Source of the DNA: Rheinheimera sediminis | Lineage (GTDB): Bacteria > Pseudomonadota > Gammaproteobacteria > Enterobacterales > Alteromonadaceae | Length of the DNA: 64,000 bases | NCBI RefSeq assembly: GCF_004005375.1 | Contig: NZ_RZUF01000021.1 | Location: forward strand, 1-64,000 | Reading direction: 5' to 3' | Part shown: piece after piece, positions 57,018 to 64,000 of the stretch | Numbering within the stretch: position 1 is the stretch's first letter | Layout of the letters: each line of letters starts with the position of its first letter | Translations under genes and position numbers: made by a program | Notes under the pieces: model-generated | Seen by the model: only the letters and a program-made list of their open reading frames with translations | Told to the model about the DNA's origin: nothing | Databases searched by the model: none

Positions 57018-58955
57018 ATGAGCCTGAAATTACGTCCTTTGACATTAGTACTGTTGCCCAGTCTGGTGCCAGCCTGGTCTGCTATGGCCAGTGAGGCGGA
57101 GATTGAAAAAATCTATGTACATGGCCAAAGAGTCAGCGCAGAACGTCTGTTACTTACTGAAGATGATTGGCAAAAACGCCAGGCACGGGACTTAGAAGAT
57201 TTATTCGCCGATCAGTCCGCTATCGCAGTGGGCGGAGCCTTGGGCGTAGCGCAAAAACTCTATTTGCATGGTCTGGAAGATTTACTGTTGAACGTTTCGC
57301 TGGATGGCGCTATTCAATCCGGTAGCATGTTTCATCATACCGGCCGTTTGTCTTTGGAGCCGGAATTATTACGTCAGGTGGAAGTGCAGGCAGGTCCAGG
57401 GGATGCCACTCAGGGCGCAGGTGCTTTAGGCGGCAGCATTGACTTTGTAACCAAAGACGCGACTGATTTATTGGCACCAGGACAGAGCTTTTCCGGTTTA
57501 ATTAAAGCCGCCCATGCCAGTAACAATAACAGTGACAAATATGGTTTGACTCTGGCTGGCCGTTTGACAGAAAACTGGAGCTTGTTAGGTTCAGCTTCGC
57601 GTCAAAACAGCGATGAATTTAAGGATGCTGAAGGGCAGCGCTGGCAAGGTACTGCCGCAGAACAAGAGTTCAGCTTTGCTAAATTATCAGGTGAGATTGC
57701 AGAGCATCATCATCTTCGTCTGAGCAGCGAACATGCGACAGATGAAGGCTTGCGCGCCCAGCGCCCTAACTGGCAAATAAGCGACTGGAACCGAGCCTAC
57801 CCATTGGAAACTGAACGCGCTACTCATACGCTGAACTATGATTTTTCGCCTGGATCTAAATGGGTTGAACTGAAGTTTGCAGCCTATCAGAGCGATACTG
57901 AATTACGTCAGGATGCCCGCTTTGGTTTGTACGAGGGCGGAGTGGAAAATACTGGGTTAGACCTGCGAAATAGCAGCGCAGTGGGTAATCACCACTGGGT
58001 TTATGGCGTAGATTATCGGAAAGAACATACCGACTTAACCGCATTAAATGATCCGTCAGTACCAACAAGCCGTGAAGACGCTAAAGTGTATGGCGTATTT
58101 TTACAGGATTACTGGCAACTGGCACGAGACTGGAAATTAAATGCTGGCGCCCGCTATGACCATTATCAGGTGCTGGATATGAAGCAGCAGGACTTAAGCT
58201 CCAATGGCATCAGTCCTAACCTTGGCTTGTCCTGGCAAAGCACCGAGCAGCTGCGTATTTACGCGGGCTACAGCAGTGCATTACGAGGCCGGCTAACCAC
58301 CAACAGCTTTGTGCTGGATAGCCGCAGTAATGCAGCAGATTTAAAGGCTGAAGAAGCGGATCATTATCAGCTGGGAGCCGAGTGGCTGTATCAAAGCTGG
58401 CTGCTGAACGCCAACCTGTTCCGGAATAAAATTGATAATGCTATAGCTGAGCGTAGCAGAGTGTATCGCAATGTCGGGGAGATAGAGAGCAAAGGTTATG
58501 ATTTGAGCCTGCGCTACCAACAGGCTGGCTGGCAATGGTTGACCAGCGTTACTAAAACCGATGCAACCTTAAATGGGGTGCAACTGAATGCCTACGACCA
58601 TGCAGGTTTAGGCACCAGCACGGGCCTGACGGTGGCTATGCGGCTGCAGTATCAACTGACTGACCAATGGCTGACTGGCGCTGGTATGCGTTCTGTGGAA
58701 GGCATACATCAAGTGCAAACTTCGGCTGGTTTAATAGATCAACCTGGTTATTCTGTGTTTGACGCTTTTGCCCGCTGGCAATCCGGTCAGATTGAAGGCT
58801 TAAGCCTGACCTTTGCGCTGCGTAATTTGAGTGATAAATGGTACAGAGATCAGGCGACCTTACCTGACTTTAATCATATTCCTGATTACGAAGGTTTGGC
58901 TGGTTTGCCTGAACCAGGTCGTGATGCCCGTGTGGAATTAGCCTGGTGGTTTTAA
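57018..58955 (+). CDS. TonB-dependent outer-membrane receptor
   Basis: 645 residues from the ATG at 57018 (CTTGGAGC upstream); signal peptide ends near AMAS. The TonB-box-like EIEKIYVHGQ is followed by a plug (DLEDLFADQSAIAVGGALG, VEVQAGPGDATQGAGALGG) and barrel ending VELAWWF. The plug sequence lacks the RG-x-LYG motif of siderophore receptors and resembles receptors for heme, vitamin B12 or metal chelates more. A strong Fur box just upstream supports iron. The PepSY gene follows after 27 bp. Confidence 0.9.
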   Translation: MSLKLRPLTLVLLPSLVPAWSAMASEAEIEKIYVHGQRVSAERLLLTEDDWQKRQARDLEDLFADQSAIAVGGALGVAQKLYLHGLEDLLLNVSLDGAIQSGSMFHHTGRLSLEPELLRQVEVQAGPGDATQGAGALGGSIDFVTKDATDLLAPGQSFSGLIKAAHASNNNSDKYGLTLAGRLTENWSLLGSASRQNSDEFKDAEGQRWQGTAAEQEFSFAKLSGEIAEHHHLRLSSEHATDEGLRAQRPNWQISDWNRAYPLETERATHTLNYDFSPGSKWVELKFAAYQSDTELRQDARFGLYEGGVENTGLDLRNSSAVGNHHWVYGVDYRKEHTDLTALNDPSVPTSREDAKVYGVFLQDYWQLARDWKLNAGARYDHYQVLDMKQQDLSSNGISPNLGLSWQSTEQLRIYAGYSSALRGRLTTNSFVLDSRSNAADLKAEEADHYQLGAEWLYQSWLLNANLFRNKIDNAIAERSRVYRNVGEIESKGYDLSLRYQQAGWQWLTSVTKTDATLNGVQLNAYDHAGLGTSTGLTVAMRLQYQLTDQWLTGAGMRSVEGIHQVQTSAGLIDQPGYSVFDAFARWQSGQIEGLSLTFALRNLSDKWYRDQATLPDFNHIPDYEGLAGLPEPGRDARVELAWWF

Positions 58956-58982
58956 CCACCGGCTCTTATTGCGGGGGCACTG

Positions 58983-60077
58983 ATGCGCTATTGGCTCAGA
59001 CAACTTCATTTATACACCGCCTTGCTTTGTGCTTTGATTGTCAGTCTGGTCGGAGTGACGGGTTCTGTGTATGTGTTTGAACCTGAATTGTCTGGGTGGC
59101 TGCAGCGGGATTATTATCAGCCAAAGCACACAAGCCGCCAATTTAGCTCTGATCAGCAGTTGGTTCGCTTTATAGAGCAGAAGACACAAAGCCGGATTGA
59201 AAGCTTGCAGTGGCCGGTGCGTAGCCGTGAAACTTATAGTTTTAAGTTGTTTGAGGATGAACACTGGTACTTTTTTGATCAAAGTACCGGAGTGATCAGC
59301 TCTGACGACGGCGCCTATAATCACCCGGCACTTGAGTTAGTGTACCGTATCCACTCCAATTTGTTGTTGGGAGAACCGGGTCGTTATATTACAGCCACAG
59401 CCTCTTTGCTTTTTGCTTTGTCCGGTCTGATCACTGGTTTGTATTTATGGTGGCCTAAATCTGTCAGGCGTTTAAAGCAGGCTTTGACGGTCAATCGCAG
59501 CAATGCAAAACGTTTGAATTTTGACCTGCACGCCAGTGCAGGTGCCTGGTTTAGCATTCCTCTGTTGATCATGGCCCTCACTGGTGCGTATTTTCTCTAC
59601 ACAGCTCCTATGCAGAAAGTCATTGATGTAGTGACCTGGTCGGACTCGGCTCCCGAAGACAGCTGGATTAGCCAGCATACTCAGCCACCCATGGATGGGC
59701 CGTTTTTGTCTGCAGAGCAGGTCGTCAGTCTGATGCAGCAATTGAATCCGGGGTTACAACCGCGGAATTTGTGGATGACACAAAAGCCGCAAGGCGTGTT
59801 GTCGTTGGGGTATCAGCAAAGCGTCAGTATCGAGGCCGGTGCTCAATACCGAGTGTTTTTACAGTTGCATCCGCAAAGCGGTCAGCTGTTATCCAGTTAT
59901 GATCCCGCGACTTTGCCAAGAGCTTCAGCCTTTATGGCGCAGTGGCTGCTCCCGTTGCATTTTGGCGAATTTGGCGGCTGGTTCAGCCGGATTTTATGGT
60001 GTATTGGTGGTTTAGTCCCTTTGCTGCTCAGTATTACTGGTGCTCGGATTTGGCTGGCACGAAACCGCTTGTGGTAA
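58983..60077 (+). CDS. PepSY-associated membrane protein (PiuB-like)
   Basis: 364 residues with four helices: LHLYTALLCALIVSLVGVTG at the start, a periplasmic PepSY-type segment (about 40-130), then TASLLFALSGLITGLYLWWPKS, IPLLIMALTGAYFLY and the last helix near ILWCIGGLVPLLLSITGA. The LSGLxTGLYLWWP block is typical of PepSY-TM proteins. Such proteins often follow TonB receptor genes and may reduce or free ferric iron in the periplasm. Same transcript as the receptor. Confidence 0.88.
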   Translation: MRYWLRQLHLYTALLCALIVSLVGVTGSVYVFEPELSGWLQRDYYQPKHTSRQFSSDQQLVRFIEQKTQSRIESLQWPVRSRETYSFKLFEDEHWYFFDQSTGVISSDDGAYNHPALELVYRIHSNLLLGEPGRYITATASLLFALSGLITGLYLWWPKSVRRLKQALTVNRSNAKRLNFDLHASAGAWFSIPLLIMALTGAYFLYTAPMQKVIDVVTWSDSAPEDSWISQHTQPPMDGPFLSAEQVVSLMQQLNPGLQPRNLWMTQKPQGVLSLGYQQSVSIEAGAQYRVFLQLHPQSGQLLSSYDPATLPRASAFMAQWLLPLHFGEFGGWFSRILWCIGGLVPLLLSITGARIWLARNRLW

Positions 60078-60093
60078 TTCTTTGGATTCGTCA

Positions 60094-60142
60094 GGGTCAG
60101 GTCTTGAATGTTGAATCAAATTCAACATTCAAGACCTGACCC
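60094..60142. repeat. Perfect 23-bp inverted repeat
   Basis: Arms of 23 bases (GGGTCAGGTCTTGAATGTTG... and its exact complement) flank a 3-base loop CAA. This exceeds a normal terminator stem and has no T-run right behind it. The CAAGACCTGACCCC end is repeated once more downstream (60131-60180). The look is of a REP-type palindrome or mobile-element end. Confidence 0.85.
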
Positions 60143-60180
60143 CAATAAAAAAAGCAAGACCTGACCCCAATAAAAAAAGC
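60131..60180 (+). repeat. 25-bp tandem duplication next to the palindrome
   Basis: Two identical 25-base units, each AAGACCTGACCCCAATAAAA plus AAAGC. The first overlaps the right arm of the 23-bp palindrome and the second the left edge of the fusA2 terminator, suggesting a slippage or transposition scar. Confidence 0.88.
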
Positions 60181-60208
60181 CCCGCGGTTTTTACCAGCGG
60201 GGCTTTTT
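60174..60208. terminator. Bidirectional terminator of fusA2
   Basis: AAAAAGCCCCGC - loop - GCGGGGCTTTTT gives a 12-bp perfect stem with A and T runs on both sides. It serves fusA2 on the minus strand and may also end the PepSY transcript. Confidence 0.92.
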
Positions 60209-60225
60209 GTTGCTTTAGTGGCTAA

Positions 60226-62325
60226 TTAGTTCTTAGCAGCGGCAGCTTTCTTTTCTTTCTCTTTTGCAATCACTGTGTCAGCCACGTTTTGTGGGCATGG
60301 TGAGTAGTGAGAGAATTCCATAGAAAACTGACCACGACCAGAAGTCATAGTACGCAGTGTAGAGATGTAACCGAACATCTCAGACAGTGGTACGTCGCCT
60401 TTGATACGTACGCCAGTTACGCCAGCTTCCTGACCAGAGATCATGCCACGACGACGGTTTAAGTCACCGATCACATCACCTACGTGATCTTCCGGAGTGA
60501 AGACGTCAACTTTCATGATTGGTTCTAACAGCTGAGCGCCAGCTTTTGGAATTGACTGACGGAAAGCGCCTTTCGCAGCGATTTCGAACGCGATGGCTGA
60601 AGAGTCAACTGCGTGGAAACCACCGTCGAATACTTCAACTTCAACGTCTAATACCGGGAAGCCTGCTAAAGTACCAGTGCTCATCATTGAGGCGAAGCCT
60701 TTTTCGATGGCTGGCATAAATTCTTTTGGCACGCTACCACCAACAACAGTAGAGATGAACTTGAAGCCAGAAGCTTGCTCACCCGGACGGATGCGGTAGT
60801 CGATTTTACCGTATTGACCTGAACCACCAGATTGCTTCTTGTGCGTGTAGCTATCTTCAACTTCACGAGTGATAGTTTCGCGGTAGGCAACCTGAGGCTG
60901 GCCTACTACTAATTCAACACCGTAAGTACGTTTTAAGATATCTACTTTGATATCTAAGTGCAGTTCACCCATACCTTTCAGAATGGTTTCGCCTGAGTCA
61001 ACGTCAGTTTCAACACGGAATGTTGGATCTTCAGCAACCATCTTACCGATAGCGATACCCATCTTCTCAACAGAACCTTTATCTTTTGGTGTTACAGAGA
61101 TAGAGATTACTGGCTCTGGGAATACCATTGGTTCCAGAGTACAGATGTGTTTTGGATCACATAAGGTGTGACCAGTCTGAGTGTTGTTCTTCAGACCTAC
61201 CAGAGCGATGATGTCACCTGCCTGAGCAGTTGTCAGGTCAGTACGGTCGTTCGCGTTCATCTCAACCATACGGCCGATACGTTCAGTTTTACCTGTGAAT
61301 GAGTTCAGCAGGGTATCACCCTTGTTCAGAACACCTGAGTAAATACGGATAAAGGTCAGGGCGCCGAAACGGTCATCCATGATTTTGAACGCTAAAGCGC
61401 GGAATGGCTCGTCAGCAGAAACGATAGCGAATTCGCCTGTCTCATTACCTTCTTCATCAGTCAGCGGCTGTGGGTTTACTTCAGTTGGAGAAGGTAAGTA
61501 ATCAACAACAGCGTCTAACAGTAATTGCATACCTTTGTTTTTAAAGGCTGAACCACAGTAAGTTGGGAAGAATGCCAGTTCACGGGTACCTTTACGGATA
61601 CAAGCTTTCACTTGTTCCACAGTTGGCATTTCGCCTTCCATGTAAGCCATTAACAGGTCGTCGTCTTGCTCAACAGCAGTTTCGATCAGCTGTTCGCGGT
61701 ACATAGCAACGTCGTCAGCCATATCAGCTGGGATATCTACAACTTCGAAGTTTTCTGGCTTACCAGAATCATCCCACACATAAGCTTTTTCGCTCAGCAG
61801 GTCAACCACACCAACGAAAGTATCTTCACGGCCGATTGGCAGAGTCATTACTAATGGGTGTGCGCCCAGAACGTTCTTCACTTGTTCTGTTACGCGGATG
61901 AAGTCAGCACCGATACGGTCCAGTTTGTTTACGAAAATCAGACGAGATACTTTCGCGTCGTTCGCATAACGCCAGTTAGTTTCTGACTGAGGTTCAACAC
62001 CGCCAGAACCACAGAATACACCGATACCACCGTCTAATACTTTCAGAGAACGGTAAACTTCAACTGTGAAGTCAACGTGGCCTGGTGTATCGATTACGTT
62101 GAAGCGGTGACCTTTCCAGAAACAGGTAACAGCTGCTGACTGGATAGTAATACCACGCTCAGCTTCTTGTACCATGAAGTCAGTGGTCGATTCACCTTCG
62201 TGAACTTCACCTATCTTATGGATTTTACCGGTCAGTTTCAGGATACGCTCGGTAGTAGTAGTTTTGCCGGCATCAACGTGGGCGAAGATACCAATGTTTC
62301 TGTATAAGGATAAATCTGCTGACAT
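60226..62325 (-). CDS. fusA2: Elongation factor G, second paralogue
   Basis: 699 residues. G1 motif [15 protein letters not shown], effector region [20 protein letters not shown]3 DTPGHVDFT and G4 NKLD are all intact; domains II-V follow, ending in a Lys/Ala tail. It lacks rpsL, rpsG and tuf neighbours, so this is the solitary copy (fusA2) seen in Vibrio and Shewanella beside the str-operon copy. It resembles the Vibrio EF-G2 sequence more than FusA1 by details such as [18 protein letters not shown]. The ATG at 62325 has GAG six bases upstream. Confidence 0.92.
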   Translation of the reverse strand: MSADLSLYRNIGIFAHVDAGKTTTTERILKLTGKIHKIGEVHEGESTTDFMVQEAERGITIQSAAVTCFWKGHRFNVIDTPGHVDFTVEVYRSLKVLDGGIGVFCGSGGVEPQSETNWRYANDAKVSRLIFVNKLDRIGADFIRVTEQVKNVLGAHPLVMTLPIGREDTFVGVVDLLSEKAYVWDDSGKPENFEVVDIPADMADDVAMYREQLIETAVEQDDDLLMAYMEGEMPTVEQVKACIRKGTRELAFFPTYCGSAFKNKGMQLLLDAVVDYLPSPTEVNPQPLTDEEGNETGEFAIVSADEPFRALAFKIMDDRFGALTFIRIYSGVLNKGDTLLNSFTGKTERIGRMVEMNANDRTDLTTAQAGDIIALVGLKNNTQTGHTLCDPKHICTLEPMVFPEPVISISVTPKDKGSVEKMGIAIGKMVAEDPTFRVETDVDSGETILKGMGELHLDIKVDILKRTYGVELVVGQPQVAYRETITREVEDSYTHKKQSGGSGQYGKIDYRIRPGEQASGFKFISTVVGGSVPKEFMPAIEKGFASMMSTGTLAGFPVLDVEVEVFDGGFHAVDSSAIAFEIAAKGAFRQSIPKAGAQLLEPIMKVDVFTPEDHVGDVIGDLNRRRGMISGQEAGVTGVRIKGDVPLSEMFGYISTLRTMTSGRGQFSMEFSHYSPCPQNVADTVIAKEKEKKAAAAKN

Positions 62326-62672
62326 AGTCATCTCGATAAGCTAGGGTTTGAAAATAGTGCGACAATATACAGGAAATTATTCCAATTTGCCCGAAAAAAA
62401 ATCAGCGAGATCTTCTGTCTTTTCTGATACGGCGTCAACTGCATTTTTATGAAGTTTCAAAGCGTAAAAGCAAAGACCTGTCAACAACAGGATCCTGCGC
62501 TGGTGTCTGAAGACATGACTGAATACAATAATGCAACTTGCTATCATTCGATGTTTAAGAGTTCCGAGTGCCGAGGGAACTTTAATTGCAACAATGACAG
62601 TATGTTTCACTTCAATACGAACTTCTGATGCTTGAGATACGAAATACCAGAGCTGTGTAACTCAGGCTGATT

Positions 62673-62858
62673 TTAGATAAATTGCAGCACTGCTAAACCA
62701 ATACCACCTGTGAGGGCCAAAAGACTGTGTTCAAGTCGGTACTCCACCTTTTTTTCTTTTGGAATAGTTTTCGCAGGAAACAGCAGATACACCAGATTAA
62801 TCAACATCAGCGCTAATAACATCAGGCGGGCAACAAATATTAGGATTTCAGTCAGCAC
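62673..62858 (-). CDS. Small two-helix membrane protein
   Basis: 61 residues, starting at GTG with GGAG six bases upstream. Helix 1 at about 6-26 (IFVARLMLLALMLINLVYLL), a charged loop (KTIPKEKKVEYRLEH), helix 2 at 46-60. No family recognised. The 341 bp between it and fusA2 hold only a weak 77-codon frame on the same strand. Confidence 0.58.
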   Translation of the reverse strand: MLTEILIFVARLMLLALMLINLVYLLFPAKTIPKEKKVEYRLEHSLLALTGGIGLAVLQFI

Positions 62859-62999
62859 TTTTTACTCCGTTATTTACATCTTTAGTATTTTTACGGTAAC
62901 CGCTGCATTTTGGTTTGATTTCTGTGACCAGACAAAACCAGGTCAGGGAAGTCAGATTAAAAATGCCGACAGCTTATAATGTGGAGACACCAGGTCCAA

Positions 63000-63082
63000 T
63001 GTGACAAATTGCCGCATTAGCGGGGCTAAGCATCAACTAAAAAAGTTCCCTAAATAAGCTCCACTGCGACAATATGCCGCAT
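63000..63082 (+). promoter_or_regulatory. Two near-identical 18-bp boxes upstream of the last receptor gene
   Basis: TGTGACAAATTGCCGCAT at 63000-63017 and TGCGACAATATGCCGCAT at 63065-63082 share 15 of 18 bases and lie 65 bp apart, each roughly palindromic (TGCGNC...GCCGCA). They could be paired operators for a regulator of the receptor. A TATAAT lies at 62975, just upstream. Confidence 0.45.
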
Positions 63083-63148
63083 CGGCTGATACAGCCTGCT
63101 ATGTAAAAATAGTGCCAAGGTAACTTTCTGATTTTAAGGCGCTATTTG

Positions 63149-64000
63149 ATGCAATCCGTCTATTTCCCCCGTCGAACTCTATTGAGTCTGGCCTGTGTGC
63201 AGGCTTTTTCTTTACTGTCTTTTTCCGCCGTAGCTGACGAGCAAAATAAAACTGATACTGCCGCCGAAGCTAGTCTGGAGCGCTTATCAGTGTACGGTCA
63301 GCGCCAAAGTGACACTTTTGGCAGTAAGTCGGGCATTTTATTAAAAGAGTTACCGCAGAGTATTCAACTGCTGGATGTGGATCAGATGAGGGGCCAGGGG
63401 CTGGTGTCTGTTGGGGATTTGTTACGCGACATTCCAAGTGCCAATCCAGGTTATTCGAGGGTAGGGCCTTATCAGTCTTTTAGTCTGAAAATCCGGGGCT
63501 TCGCTGCTGACCAGATGCGTAACGGTATGCGCCAGCGCTATTTTGAGGATGTGGATGCGTCAGCTCTTAACAGCATAGAACGGATGGAAGTATTAAAAGG
63601 CCCATCCGGTGTGCTCTATGGCCAGTCTGCTGTGGGTGGGGTGATTAATCTGGTCAGTAAAGCGCCGGGCGCAGATAACAGCGGTAGCGCAGGACTGCGC
63701 TTTGGTACAGACAATCAAAAAGTTGCGAATGGCGACATCAGTAAAGTGCTTTCTGACTCTGTATCGTTGCGGTTAACTGGCGAGCTTGAGCGCTCAGACA
63801 CTTTTGTTGATCGCCAGCCGATGGACAGAAACAATGCCAGTCTGATGCTGCAGCATCAGGTCGGCGACAAGGCCACAGGCCATTTTGTTGCTGAGTACTT
63901 TAAACGCGAAACTGACCGTTATGTTGGCTTGCCTGTATCTGTGGTCTTGCCCGATCAGGATAGCGAAGTACTGGACATCAGCAGCCAATTAGGTGAGCCA
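63149..64000 (+). CDS. TonB-dependent siderophore receptor, 5' part
   Basis: 284 codons to the window edge, open at the 3' end. Signal peptide (RRTLLSLACVQAFSLLSFSAVA), then TonB-box-like LERLSVYGQ, plug with LKELPQSIQLLDVDQMRGQG, VGDLLRDIPSANPG, LKIRGFAADQMRNG, IERMEVLKGPSGVLYGQSAVGG and INLVSKAPG, then the first barrel strands. The plug motifs are those of siderophore receptors and differ from both earlier receptors. No Fur box was seen upstream; two 18-bp boxes lie there instead. Ligand unknown. Confidence 0.9.
   Translation, partial: MQSVYFPRRTLLSLACVQAFSLLSFSAVADEQNKTDTAAEASLERLSVYGQRQSDTFGSKSGILLKELPQSIQLLDVDQMRGQGLVSVGDLLRDIPSANPGYSRVGPYQSFSLKIRGFAADQMRNGMRQRYFEDVDASALNSIERMEVLKGPSGVLYGQSAVGGVINLVSKAPGADNSGSAGLRFGTDNQKVANGDISKVLSDSVSLRLTGELERSDTFVDRQPMDRNNASLMLQHQVGDKATGHFVAEYFKRETDRYVGLPVSVVLPDQDSEVLDISSQLGEP

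Noticed and set aside
60094-60142. The 23-bp palindrome as a rho-independent terminator
   Set aside because: The stem is too long and has no adjacent T-run; a proper terminator lies at 60174-60208.
62377-62610. 77-codon frame upstream of fusA2, minus strand
   Set aside because: GTG start with no clear ribosome site and no recognisable pattern; composition does not separate it from chance.

Overview
The window reads as chromosome of a free-living gammaproteobacterium of the Alteromonadales/Chromatiaceae type, close to Rheinheimera or Alishewanella. This is inferred from gene content: RraB, SixA, AcpH, a second YebC-type protein, an S46 dipeptidyl-peptidase, DUF2784/DUF2937/DUF2569 proteins, secreted GH2 and GH95 enzymes, several TonB-dependent receptors and a Vibrio/Shewanella-type second EF-G. 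No rRNA, tRNA, CRISPR array or intact insertion sequence was seen.

Layout. 0-9.4 kb: small membrane and housekeeping genes (diguanylate cyclase, FMN reductase, YjjX, YebC-like, RraB, SixA, AcpH, a lipoprotein, an EamA exporter) ending with a soluble PAS-PAS chemoreceptor. 10-14.2 kb: a pirin-DoxX pair divergent from a LysR regulator, a HAD phosphatase, and a membrane-bound XRE-type regulator. 14.2-21 kb: a potassium channel, then the SOS mutagenesis operon imuA-imuB-dnaE2 plus one unknown gene, behind a consensus LexA box. 21-32.6 kb: transporters (MFS, EamA, POT peptide permease), an alkyltransferase-like DNA repair protein, YccF, a GH2 glycosidase and an S46 peptidase; the last three suit a scavenger of polymers and peptides.

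32.7-37.1 kb: a chromosomal integron. Its integrase gene is on the minus strand behind a LexA box and is cut by a 72-bp palindromic insertion that puts an in-frame stop between conserved motifs. The cassette array runs to the right from 34018: mostly small membrane or unknown proteins, one acetyltransferase, a 55-residue ORF, and one cassette that is an attC site with no gene. The integrase is probably dead, so the array may be frozen unless another integrase acts in trans.

37.7-52.3 kb: a string of single, mostly short genes (TonB-like C-terminal domain, a GDPD-like protein with altered active site, GH95 fucosidase, PepD, three GNAT enzymes, DUF membrane proteins, a kinase-like P-loop protein, an alpha/beta hydrolase). 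It includes a decaying P-type ATPase pseudogene and two simple tandem repeats lying at translation starts. 52.3-60.1 kb: an iron-uptake block: Fur box, siderophore receptor, OmpR-type response regulator, histidine kinase, Fur box, second TonB receptor, PepSY membrane protein. 60.1-64 kb: a palindrome and tandem repeat, a stand-alone fusA2 on the minus strand, and the 5' part of a third TonB siderophore receptor cut by the window edge.

A dispersed intergenic palindromic repeat family has four members, near 0.6, 39.2, 43.8 and 52.4 kb. The two LexA boxes tie error-prone repair and the integron integrase to the same SOS signal. All functions are read from sequence and remembered family features; no database search was run.
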